From a virus, in IMG/VR virus record IMGVR_UViG_3300037153_000387, positions 1-51,364 of that record: 51,364 nt of DNA; one strand, 5' to 3'. Position numbers and translations under genes: made by a program. Numbering within the stretch: position 1 is the first letter of the stretch; every line of letters begins with the position of its first letter. The notes under the pieces were generated by a model. That model was not told the origin of the DNA, searched no databases, and worked only from the letters and a program-made list of their open reading frames with translations. Below, piece by piece: positions 27,948-34,548 of this stretch.

Positions 27948-28516
27948 CTCACGTGATGCTCGACCTGGAAACCATGAGTACTCGGTACAATGCGGCGGTG
28001 GCTTCGATCGGTGCGTGCATTTTTGAGCCTGCTGCTTTGGAGAGCTATACCGATTTTACTCCGGATCGTCTCTTTTATGTGAAGCTCGATCTCTCCAAGC
28101 AGAGAGGTCGAGACTTTGACGGAGACACGATCTACTGGTGGATGGCTCAGGAGCAGGAAGCTCGCGACACACTCCGGATGCACATCGTTCATCCTCACGA
28201 GGCCTTACGGCAGTTTGCTGAATGGTATCGGACGAAAGAGGGTGGCGTAACGTGGAGCTTGGGCGCTAACTTCGACCACGTTATCCTTCAGGATCTTTAC
28301 AACTGGATTGGGATGAAGAATCCCATAAATTATCGTGATCAGCTTTGCATGAGGACGGTGGTGAAAATGACCGCCGAACAGCCTCCGGCAATCCCCGAGA
28401 TCGTAGGACATCGAGCAATCGACGACGCCATTCTCCAGGCCATTTGGCTTCAGCGCGCACTCGCAGCGACCAAAGGAATGTGGAATGTTTATCAGAAGCA
28501 AGGCACGGTTCTTTGA
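27944..28516 (+). CDS. DEDDh 3'-5' exonuclease (RNase AS/ExoVIII-like)
   Basis: 190 residues. MLDLETM (5-11) holds Asp and Glu of motif I, SLGANFDHVIL (about 104-114) motif II Asp, and GHRAIDDA (about 161-168) the His and final Asp. Complete DEDDh set. Closest in feel to the Rv2179c/RNase AS group, often called exoribonuclease. Since the phage polymerase seems to lack proofreading, this enzyme could substitute in trans; inference only. Confidence 0.82.
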   Translation: MTHVMLDLETMSTRYNAAVASIGACIFEPAALESYTDFTPDRLFYVKLDLSKQRGRDFDGDTIYWWMAQEQEARDTLRMHIVHPHEALRQFAEWYRTKEGGVTWSLGANFDHVILQDLYNWIGMKNPINYRDQLCMRTVVKMTAEQPPAIPEIVGHRAIDDAILQAIWLQRALAATKGMWNVYQKQGTVL

Positions 28517-29045
28517 ACTCTGGGAAGCTGGAGTTCTTGGCAACCGAACTCGTCTTTGGCGTGATCCGGAAGAAGCGTGTGACTTCGGACGAAAGAATCG
28601 TGTAGGCATCGGATTTCGTGAAATTCGTCCGGCAGGAACTTCCGGAGCGGGTTGGTGGGAACGTGTGCATTGGTCCGAGACCATTAAAACGGCTGAAAAG
28701 TGGAAACAAGCCGGGAAAGTGTTTATCATGGACGACGGCTGTCCAGATGATAAGCGCATTCTTCAGGGTGAGGTCTGCCGAACCTACCGAGGGTTAGAGG
28801 GATGGTTAGACCAGATTAGCAAACTCCCGATGCGTCCCGCGATGGCTGCTGGGCACATGAAATACACCAGTCCTCTACAGACCTTGATGCTCTTGCAGCG
28901 GCACATGGATCCTTCTTCATTAGAAGATCTGTGGGCACTCTTAGATCTTTATCCCGACGCTGCAATCGAGTTTTCTACGTTCACTACGAACGTCGGAGTA
29001 TTTCCTGGCCGAAATACCTTATTTTGGGAGACTAGGAACTACTAA
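28485..29045 (+). CDS. Conserved protein of the modification cluster
   Basis: 186 residues. RFFELWEAGVLGNRTRLWRD (near 7-26), GIGFREIRPAGTSGAGWWE, DDGCPDDKRILQGEVCRTYR, then LLDLYPDAAIEFSTF and GRNTLFWETRNY. I recall proteins with the LGNR, QGEVCRT and DLYPDA blocks in other phages, with no known function. It overlaps the exonuclease gene by 32 bases and ends at the cold-shock gene. It may serve the hypermodification pathway by location only. Confidence 0.65.
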   Translation: MFIRSKARFFELWEAGVLGNRTRLWRDPEEACDFGRKNRVGIGFREIRPAGTSGAGWWERVHWSETIKTAEKWKQAGKVFIMDDGCPDDKRILQGEVCRTYRGLEGWLDQISKLPMRPAMAAGHMKYTSPLQTLMLLQRHMDPSSLEDLWALLDLYPDAAIEFSTFTTNVGVFPGRNTLFWETRNY

Positions 29046-29275
29046 TGGATAAGATGGAAGGAATCATTACTCGTGTCTTCCCTCGACGCGGGTTTGCCTT
29101 TGTTCAAGGCACCGACGGATTTACACGATTCATCCATTGTCGTGATATGGTGAATCCTGTAGACTGGGATTTCATGCGTGAAGGGAAAGGCGTCAAATTC
29201 ATTCCGATTGACACTAGCGATTATCCTTACGCGACTGGTAACAAGATGAGAGCAATTCAAGTGGAGGTAATTTAA
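29045..29275 (+). CDS. Cold-shock-like OB-fold protein
   Basis: 76 residues. EGIITRVFPRRGFAFVQGTD, then GFTRFIHCRDM gives the GxI...RGFaFV / FiH pattern of cold-shock domains (RNP1- and RNP2-like). MREGKGVKFIPID then ends the barrel. Probably binds single-stranded nucleic acid. TAATG overlap on both sides. Confidence 0.8.
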   Translation: MDKMEGIITRVFPRRGFAFVQGTDGFTRFIHCRDMVNPVDWDFMREGKGVKFIPIDTSDYPYATGNKMRAIQVEVI

Positions 29276-29907
29276 TGGTTCCTCGCAAGGGAAAGCCCTA
29301 TGTCTGGGTCACCTGGATTACAGGTCTTCTTGCCGGAGTCGATCGCTGTGCGTGGCGAGCTTGGATCAAGTCTCACTACTATTACGATAAGTCTCCGGAT
29401 ACGGGCGATAATGAGCAGTTAAAAACGTGGATCAAAACTCACGATGCGATGACTGCCAATCGTGTCAATCGACTTAAATCAGAGGGCTACGCTGTTCTCG
29501 TGGAAGAAGAGGGAGCTTTCAAGCTCGAGGGCACACACGCCACGCTCGGCGGAAAGCCAGATATCGTTGCAGTGAAGGAAGATGACCAATACGCCGTGGT
29601 TATCGACGAAAAATCCGGCAAGGTCAAGACTCAATACATTTGGCAGGTAAAACTCTACATCTTCGCCATGGGTTTGACTCGTTTCCAAAACTGGCGCATT
29701 CGTGGAGAAGTCGAATACAAAGATTCTGTGGTGCCGGTCAATGAGATTATCAAACCAGACATTGACCAAATCAGCTCTGTCATGAAAGTCGTTGGCGGTG
29801 ATAAAGAGCCGCCGCGAGTGCCTTCCGAATACGAGTGCGAATACTGCGACATTCTGCGCTGCCCGGATCGCTGGAAGGCCACTACCGATGCCACGAAATA
29901 CTTCTAA
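29275..29907 (+). CDS. Cas4-like PD-(D/E)XK exonuclease
   Basis: 210 residues. Cys25 in GVDRCAWRAW and the C-terminal CEYCDILRC (about 188-196) make four Cys for an iron-sulphur cluster. GGKPDIVAV (about 92-100) holds the PD, and YAVVIDEKSGKVK (about 105-117) the ExK; QVKLYIFAMG supplies the motif IV Gln. This matches Cas4/AddB-type phage exonucleases used in recombination or end processing. GGAGG before the ATG. No CRISPR array is seen in the window. Confidence 0.82.
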   Translation: MVPRKGKPYVWVTWITGLLAGVDRCAWRAWIKSHYYYDKSPDTGDNEQLKTWIKTHDAMTANRVNRLKSEGYAVLVEEEGAFKLEGTHATLGGKPDIVAVKEDDQYAVVIDEKSGKVKTQYIWQVKLYIFAMGLTRFQNWRIRGEVEYKDSVVPVNEIIKPDIDQISSVMKVVGGDKEPPRVPSEYECEYCDILRCPDRWKATTDATKYF

Positions 29908-29986
29908 AATCATCCTTTCATGGAAACCTGTCATCTTCTCTCGAGTTGTAACTCGTCGAGATGCGATCTATTACGTAGGAGGTAAG

Positions 29987-30205
29987 ATGGAGTTTCCCGC
30001 TCAAGAAATCGCCCGCCGAGACATCACGAGACGGTCCCCGCAGGAACAGGGCGAGTTTCTGCAAACTCAAGTGGCGAACTTCATGTTTAACACGAAGTCC
30101 GTTTCTTCACCGCGGCCTCAAAGCGATGACATCATGCTCATCTGGAAGGCTGATCTCGACGAAATGAAACGCCAAATCAAAGAATACGAGAAAGTCGCCG
30201 AATGA
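29987..30205 (+). CDS. Small hypothetical protein
   Basis: 72 residues from ATG 29987, where GGAGG (29978-29982) is 4 bases upstream; the reading frame is open further upstream without a better start. FPAQEIARRDITRRSPQEQG and a C-terminal helix (WKADLDEMKRQIKEYEKVAE). ATGA overlap with the next membrane micropeptide. Unknown. Confidence 0.65.
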   Translation: MEFPAQEIARRDITRRSPQEQGEFLQTQVANFMFNTKSVSSPRPQSDDIMLIWKADLDEMKRQIKEYEKVAE

Positions 30206-30288
30206 AAGAAGGAGAGCAAGCATTCGTAGGAGCCATTCTTATCATTATCATAGCGATTGCTGTGATAGCGATATTCCTACTAAAATAG
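30202..30288 (+). CDS. Single-span membrane micropeptide
   Basis: 28 residues: MKEGEQAFVG then an Ile-rich span (AILIIIIAIAVIAIFLL) and a final Lys. The ATGA overlap supports translation. Too short for usual gene calling. Last gene of the block before the promoter at 30310. Function unknown. Confidence 0.58.
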   Translation: MKEGEQAFVGAILIIIIAIAVIAIFLLK

Positions 30289-30309
30289 GTAGAGCTGAGT
30301 GCTTTTCAC

Positions 30310-30339
30310 TTGCTCTAGCTACCTGAAGTATGTTATGCT
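30310..30339 (+). promoter_or_regulatory. Promoter before 30373 gene
   Basis: CTTTTCACTTGC (30302-30313), -35 TTGCTC (30310-30315), 18-base spacer, -10 TATGCT (30334-30339). Family member. Confidence 0.78.
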
Positions 30340-30372
30340 TGCGTAGCAAGCAACACAAGAGGAGGCAAACTG

Positions 30373-30561
30373 ATGAAAGTTAAGGATCTGTTGGAAGACC
30401 TGAAGATCGCGGACCCCGACGATCCGATCGTTGTGGTTGTCGACGACGGCGTCGATGTAGAAGCTCTTCAGGAACTCGAGGAAGGTTCGGTGCTGGAAAT
30501 CGCCGAATCAGGCGGCTTCATTCCGGGCGTGGGCCGCACCATCCGTGTGAAACCCCGGTAG
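30373..30561 (+). CDS. TVKEL-family small protein
   Basis: 62 residues, GAGGAGG 9 bases upstream. MKVKDLLEDLKIADPDDPIV, then VVVVDDGVDVEALQEL: same helix-then-strand start as the 5083, 6021 and 6251 products but more acidic. First gene after the promoter at 30310. Function unknown. Confidence 0.75.
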   Translation: MKVKDLLEDLKIADPDDPIVVVVDDGVDVEALQELEEGSVLEIAESGGFIPGVGRTIRVKPR

Positions 30562-30572
30562 GAGGAAGTAGT

Positions 30573-31094
30573 ATGGGGCGTGGAAAATACGCGGAGATCA
30601 TAGACGATCTGCCGCGTCTCAAGGCAGAAAATCCAACCTACCAGAATAAGGTCAACGATCGCAAGAAGGAAATTCTGGAAGAGATTGGAGACGCACTCAG
30701 TTCTTCGTCCTTAGCTCTGTTGTATCGACAGCAGCGACAAGAGAAGGAAGAGATCGAGGCGCAACTCTCCCTCGCGAATCTGGACTTGGAAGCGATCACA
30801 CAGCTTCTGACCGACCGCTACGAGATTGACGAAATCTCTAGCGTTTCGTTGGATGACGGCGACACGGTCCGCGTGGATTTGGAGCCGTATGCCAAGATTG
30901 AAGACGCTCAGAAACTGTGGGACTGGGCGAAGGCCAATGACATGGAGCGCTCGATGCAGCTTCCATGGCAGACAGTGAACAGCATGATGAAGGAAATGCT
31001 GTTGCAGGGAATGAACGAACCGGACGGTGTCGTCGCGTACCAACGGCCGAAGATTGTTTTCACTCGCGCGAAGAAGGTAGCCGCTGCTGAATGA
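30573..31094 (+). CDS. Coiled-coil protein
   Basis: 173 residues. Basic start MGRGKYAEIIDDLPRLKAEN, a long coiled-coil helix to about residue 70 (RQQRQEKEEIEAQLSLANLD), a small beta part (DDGDTVRVDLEPY) and a helical C-terminus. Likely co-operates with the 31443 product in the same unit. No family recognised with certainty. Confidence 0.7.
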   Translation: MGRGKYAEIIDDLPRLKAENPTYQNKVNDRKKEILEEIGDALSSSSLALLYRQQRQEKEEIEAQLSLANLDLEAITQLLTDRYEIDEISSVSLDDGDTVRVDLEPYAKIEDAQKLWDWAKANDMERSMQLPWQTVNSMMKEMLLQGMNEPDGVVAYQRPKIVFTRAKKVAAAE

Positions 31095-31312
31095 AAGACT
31101 CCCGGGAAAGCTCGTTATCTCCGGTAATCGAGAAATGCCGGGGCTGTGGAAGTTGGGTTCGCTGGACGCCGATCTATGGTGACTGGTGTAGGATCTGCAA
31201 GCCGAGGGACACGACACCGGATGGCCAAAAAAGCGCCTGTTCTGGGACCAAGCCTGTTCGACGTGATCGACAGGCAAATTCGCGCCGAACGACCGAAGAC
31301 AACCCCCGATAA
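31091..31312 (+). CDS. Zn-ribbon-like protein, long overlap
   Basis: 73 residues. KCRGCGSWVRWTPIYGDWCR, then IC, gives two CxxC knuckles (about 16-19 and 33-36). From 31221 it is overlapped by another gene for 92 bases, where its own composition is Ser/Arg-rich and poor. ATGA overlap with the previous gene favours a real start. Its 3' part may be chance extension. Confidence 0.5.
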   Translation: MKDSRESSLSPVIEKCRGCGSWVRWTPIYGDWCRICKPRDTTPDGQKSACSGTKPVRRDRQANSRRTTEDNPR

Positions 31313-31424
31313 CTGTCCAGAGCATGAGTGGAAGAAAACACTTACGATTTGGACAGGAGAATACGAAGAACGACTGACATGGACCTGCGTGTGGTGCGAC
31401 CTGATACGGGGTCGCTTTTCGTAA
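31221..31424 (+). CDS. Small Cys/His protein
   Basis: 67 residues. MAKKAPVLGPSLFDVIDRQI, then NCPEHEWKK (about 31-39) and TCVWCDLIRG near the end. The C..H / CxxC spacing suggests a zinc fold. Start at ATG 31221; the Shine-Dalgarno (GAGGGA, 11 bases upstream) is weak. Unknown function. Confidence 0.6.
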   Translation: MAKKAPVLGPSLFDVIDRQIRAERPKTTPDNCPEHEWKKTLTIWTGEYEERLTWTCVWCDLIRGRFS

Positions 31425-31442
31425 GGAGAAGGAGTGCATGAA

Positions 31443-32204
31443 ATGGCTGAAGTAAAAAAGGGCGAACTCGTGGAGCAGCCCCAAAACGTCTCCCTTGAGC
31501 AGCGACCCGCTTGGATCGAGGTGGGAGACAAGACTGGCACGGAAGAGATCACGGCGAATGACATTCGGCTCCCCCGGCTGTGCATCGCGCAGGGTCTCTC
31601 CCCTGAGATGGACTCGGCAAGTTCATCTTATATCGATGGATTGAAGCTGTATGAACTGTTCAACGATCTCACGGGCGAGATCTACGGCAGGGAACAGCTT
31701 CGATTCATGGTCGTCGCTCGCAAGGTCAAGCACATCGAGTATGACCCGGACAATCGTGGCGTTGTCCTGGACATGGACGTTCCCAATGGGGATCCTCGGT
31801 TGCAGTGGACGACGGGCGACGGCGGAGAACGGTTTCCTCCCGCTGCTACCACCTACATCGACTTCGTTTCACTTCTCCTGAAGAAGGACGGCAGCTCGGA
31901 ACCGATCGTCATTTCCATCAAGACGACGAACAAGTTCCAGACCAAGGCCGCGGAGCGACTGACGGGTTTCATCAAGTTCAAGAACGCTCCCATCTACTCC
32001 GGTGTCTACACCATCCAGTCCAAGAGCGAGAAGTCGGCCAACGGACCGTTCGGTGTGTTCGCGATCGGCCAGGCAGGGTTCGTGCAAAACGAGGCGCTGT
32101 ATCGTTCGGCGAAGGCGTTCCACGAATCGCTCGCGGGCAAGACGATCATCATCAATCGCGAACCAGGGATGGAAGACGAATCGTTCGATACGGACCGCAT
32201 GTAA
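31443..32204 (+). CDS. Phage replication/recombination-associated protein
   Basis: 253 residues from ATG 31443 (AAGGAG 8 bases upstream; GTG 31434 is possible). NDIRLPRLCIAQGLSPEM, YELFNDLTGEIYG, LRFMVVARKVKHIEY, then SIKTTNKFQTKAAERLTGFI and GVFAIGQAGFV. This order recurs in phage proteins encoded near Cas4-like nucleases and helicases. A single-strand DNA-binding role seems possible from beta content and position but is not proven. It is followed by a terminator. Confidence 0.68.
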   Translation: MAEVKKGELVEQPQNVSLEQRPAWIEVGDKTGTEEITANDIRLPRLCIAQGLSPEMDSASSSYIDGLKLYELFNDLTGEIYGREQLRFMVVARKVKHIEYDPDNRGVVLDMDVPNGDPRLQWTTGDGGERFPPAATTYIDFVSLLLKKDGSSEPIVISIKTTNKFQTKAAERLTGFIKFKNAPIYSGVYTIQSKSEKSANGPFGVFAIGQAGFVQNEALYRSAKAFHESLAGKTIIINREPGMEDESFDTDRM

Positions 32205-32205
32205 T

Positions 32206-32240
32206 GAGGTGGTGCCCCATTTCGGTGGGGCACCTCTTTT
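32206..32240 (+). terminator. Rho-independent terminator
   Basis: GAGGTGGTGCCCCA (32206-32219), loop TTTCGG, TGGGGCACCTC (32226-32236) with one unpaired G, then TTTT. Ends the 30373-32204 unit. Confidence 0.85.
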
Positions 32241-32417
32241 ATGCCTATGTGGTTCGATATCTGGATTACCGTGCTCGTCTGGGCGATCATCGCCATGCTG
32301 TGGTTGATACACCTCCGTGTCCAACGCCTCAAGCGTCTCATCCGTAGGAGGAATCAATGGCTAAGCACGAAGATGGAGAGAAAGTACTCGTCTCCAAAAA
32401 GAACATCTGGGTCATGA
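32241..32417 (+). CDS. Putative single-span membrane protein
   Basis: 58 residues from ATG 32241 or 32247. MWFDIWITVLVWAIIAMLWL is a clear membrane span, followed by a strongly basic LRVQRLKRLIRRRNQW, positive-inside topology with the C-terminus in the cytoplasm. No Shine-Dalgarno, the terminator lies immediately upstream, and 61 bases overlap the next gene, so it is a candidate only. Confidence 0.45.
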   Translation: MPMWFDIWITVLVWAIIAMLWLIHLRVQRLKRLIRRRNQWLSTKMERKYSSPKRTSGS

Positions 32418-32608
32418 ACGCTGTTCAGGACTACAAAGACCTTTCCACGAACGACATCAAACAGGAGCGTAAGCTCATTCTCTGCGAGATGCAGGCAATC
32501 GAAGAAACGCTCAACGAAATTCAAAGTCGAATCGTCAATCTCAAGGCCCGTCACAAAGAGCTCACCGCAAAGTTCGAAGGACTCAACATTGTCTTAGGGA
32601 ATCGATAG
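32357..32608 (+). CDS. Coiled-coil small protein
   Basis: 83 residues. KNIWVMNAVQDYKDLSTNDI, then a coiled-coil helix (EMQAIEETLNEIQSRIVNLK) to the end. AGGAGG 6 bases before the ATG. TAGTG overlap with the next gene. Unknown function. Confidence 0.72.
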   Translation: MAKHEDGEKVLVSKKNIWVMNAVQDYKDLSTNDIKQERKLILCEMQAIEETLNEIQSRIVNLKARHKELTAKFEGLNIVLGNR

Positions 32609-32787
32609 TGCCCCATAGATCTCTATCAGACTTAATCTGGCGCTGGTGTGAGGATAAATGCAAGCGCTGGGTTCAAGTTAAACGGACCACGAGAGTTTGC
32701 CCCGGTTGTCGGAAAGACCTGTGGTGGCTGAAACCTCCTGACAGTAGACCGTCAGCTCCACCCAGGCGTTACGGAGGTGAGGCGTGA
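32608..32787 (+). CDS. Small Zn-ribbon protein
   Basis: 59 residues from GTG 32608, overlapping the previous TAG. WCEDKCKRW (13-21) and VCPGCRKDLWWLKPP (about 31-45) give a CxxxC / CxxC zinc ribbon, then a Pro-rich tail. GTGA overlap with the beta-helix gene. Confidence 0.68.
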   Translation: MPHRSLSDLIWRWCEDKCKRWVQVKRTTRVCPGCRKDLWWLKPPDSRPSAPPRRYGGEA

Positions 32788-34250
32788 ACAAAGCACTCGA
32801 GTTGGCAAAGCAGATCGAAGCGTTGGTTAAGGAACAGATCCAAGTGCTGGAGAATCCTTCTCCAGACGTCGAAACGATTTCGACAGTGGATGCGCTGGTA
32901 AAAGCTCTTTCTACCGGCGGCTCATATAAGCTCGCAGATGGCGACTATAAGGGCAACTTCGTATCGTCAAAGCCAATCAACCTCGTCGCACAGAGCACCA
33001 ACGCTCGTCTCTTGAACGCAGTTCCCACTTCTCCAACACTCGTAGTGAAGACTGGCGGCGGCTCAGTGTTTTCTGGGCTGTGGATTCAGAGCGGGGCGCC
33101 CGACCGCGAGTGCGTAGTGGTCGGGGATGATGCGGCAACAAGTGTCGATACTCAGCCAGACGGCGTGACATTCATGAATGTCGTGCTTCAGGCTCAGGCC
33201 AACGGCGGTCATCGAGGCTTTGCACTTCACGGCAAGAATATCTCGTTGAAGACTTGCCAAGTGCTCAACTTCTTTGAGCTCGGACGTGATAGCAATGGCA
33301 TCTGGATCAACAACGGTCCGGGTCCGTATATCGTCGATAACTGCTACGTAGAAGCTTCAGGTGAGGGAATCATTACCGGCGGCAGCGACGTCAACATCCC
33401 AAACTGCGTGCCTGCTGACATCCGTATCACAAACAATACGTTCTTCAAGCCCGATAGCTGGCGTCCGGTCACAAACACGAAGGGTGTCAAGGTCGTTTTT
33501 GACAAAGACGGCAATCTGACACCCGAAGCCCTCGCCGCGTTCCCAGTCGTGAAGAACGCGATGGAGCTCAAAAACGCGAAGCGAGTGCTGATGGAGGGTA
33601 ACACTGCCGATGGCTGCTGGAGGAGCGGGCAGGACGGCAATCCGATCGTGCTGACTGTACGAAACCAGTATGGCCGAACGCCGTGGGCCATCGTGGATGA
33701 CGTCATCGTGCGCGGGAATCACACGAAGCGGTGCAAGGAAGGCTGTGCGCTGTCGATCCTCGGCTACGACAACAACTACCCGAGTCAGCAGAGTCAGACC
33801 ATGCTGATTGAGCACAACCTGTTCGAAGACTCGCCGCTGGGATTCGGGATTAGCAACGGCGTGGCGACGGCGTTGTCGATCCGGAATAACACGTTGCCGA
33901 AGACGACGTATGTGATGATGCGGCTGGGCGATACGCGGAGCGATGCGTCGAAACCACCGGATTGGACGAAGGCGGTGCAGTCGCCGATCACGTTCGTCGA
34001 GAACATCGCGCTGTCCGGGTCGTACGGCATCTCGGGCACCGACAGCACGGTGGGCGAGCCCGCGCTGAACAACTACACGGATGTGCAGGACTGGCGTGGC
34101 AACGTGATCGAGAAGACGCCGGAGCGCACGATCAAGTGGCCGAACCCGGCGACGAACTGGTTGCTGGACCCCGGCGGTCTTGCGAAGATCCTCGATCCAA
34201 CGACGTTTAAGCTCCTACCAGGAACCCCTTACGGGAACGCTGGGTACTAA
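32784..34250 (+). CDS. Right-handed beta-helix protein
   Basis: 488 residues from GTG 32784 with GGAGG upstream. N-terminal coiled-coil (ELAKQIEALVKEQIQVLE), then repeated short strands with G, N and V at turn positions (VFSGLWIQSG, ISLKTCQVLN, YIVDNCYVEAS, DIRITNNTFFK, RVLMEGNTADG, MLIEHNLFED, ALSIRNNTLP). This is the pectin-lyase-like solenoid of tailspikes and polysaccharide lyases. It lies in the replication half on the + strand, apart from the tail genes. GC rises towards the 3' end, as if the last part had another origin. No signal peptide. Could be a receptor-binding or capsule-degrading spike. Confidence 0.75.
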   Translation: MNKALELAKQIEALVKEQIQVLENPSPDVETISTVDALVKALSTGGSYKLADGDYKGNFVSSKPINLVAQSTNARLLNAVPTSPTLVVKTGGGSVFSGLWIQSGAPDRECVVVGDDAATSVDTQPDGVTFMNVVLQAQANGGHRGFALHGKNISLKTCQVLNFFELGRDSNGIWINNGPGPYIVDNCYVEASGEGIITGGSDVNIPNCVPADIRITNNTFFKPDSWRPVTNTKGVKVVFDKDGNLTPEALAAFPVVKNAMELKNAKRVLMEGNTADGCWRSGQDGNPIVLTVRNQYGRTPWAIVDDVIVRGNHTKRCKEGCALSILGYDNNYPSQQSQTMLIEHNLFEDSPLGFGISNGVATALSIRNNTLPKTTYVMMRLGDTRSDASKPPDWTKAVQSPITFVENIALSGSYGISGTDSTVGEPALNNYTDVQDWRGNVIEKTPERTIKWPNPATNWLLDPGGLAKILDPTTFKLLPGTPYGNAGY

Positions 34251-34271
34251 TTTCTCACACCTTTTGCGCCC

Positions 34272-34397
34272 GGTCCGGCGTGCCGCCGGACCACGCGCAG
34301 AAGGCACGTGAGGGGGCCTCACAGCCCCGTGAGCGCGTTTTGCCGTGTGTGGGGTTAAGACACTATGGGCGCCGTTTTGAGCCGCTTAAAACGGCGC
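34272..34397. repeat. Intergenic hairpin array
   Basis: The 298-base gap 34251-34548 holds GGTCCGGC-GTGCC-GCCGGACC (34272-34292, perfect 8 bp), GTGAGG-GGG-CCTCAC (34308-34322) overlapping the 18-mer CCTCACAGCCCCGTGAGC (34317-34334, identical to 24308-24325), and GCGCCGTTTT (34369-34378) with AAAACGGCGC (34388-34397). None has a U tract. The first may end the beta-helix transcript; the others belong to the dispersed GTGAG family. A promoter follows. Confidence 0.6.
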
Positions 34398-34474
34398 TCA
34401 CAGGGTCGTCCGAGAATCATAGTGAGCAGGTCGTGTACTGTTTTAATACGTCCGGTTTATTCTGCAAATTTCCC

Positions 34475-34503
34475 TTGCCTGAGATTTACACAGGTGTTAG
34501 AAT
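34475..34503 (+). promoter_or_regulatory. Promoter of the primase operon
   Basis: AATTTCCCTTGC (34467-34478), -35 TTGCCT (34475-34480), 17-base spacer, -10 TAGAAT (34498-34503). Family member with the CCC variant. Drives 34549 and the coupled SNF2 gene. Confidence 0.78.
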
Positions 34504-34548
34504 AACAAGGCTTTTCACGAGAATGGCCATTTCGACTTTTCACGGAGC

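Noticed and set aside
29275-29907. CRISPR-Cas locus suggested by a Cas4-like gene
   Set aside because: No repeat-spacer array and no other cas gene in the window. Cas4-like exonucleases are common phage recombination enzymes.
29911-29980. Short frame between the Cas4-like gene and 29987
   Set aside because: 21 codons, Ser/Cys/Arg-rich, no Shine-Dalgarno. Its end overlaps the ribosome binding site of the next gene, but evidence is too thin.
30711-31484. 257-codon open frame on the - strand
   Set aside because: Antisense to the 30573-31443 genes, which have good starts and coupling; shadow frame.
31805-32347. 180-codon + strand frame rich in Arg and His
   Set aside because: Out-of-frame shadow of the 31443 gene; contains its terminator.
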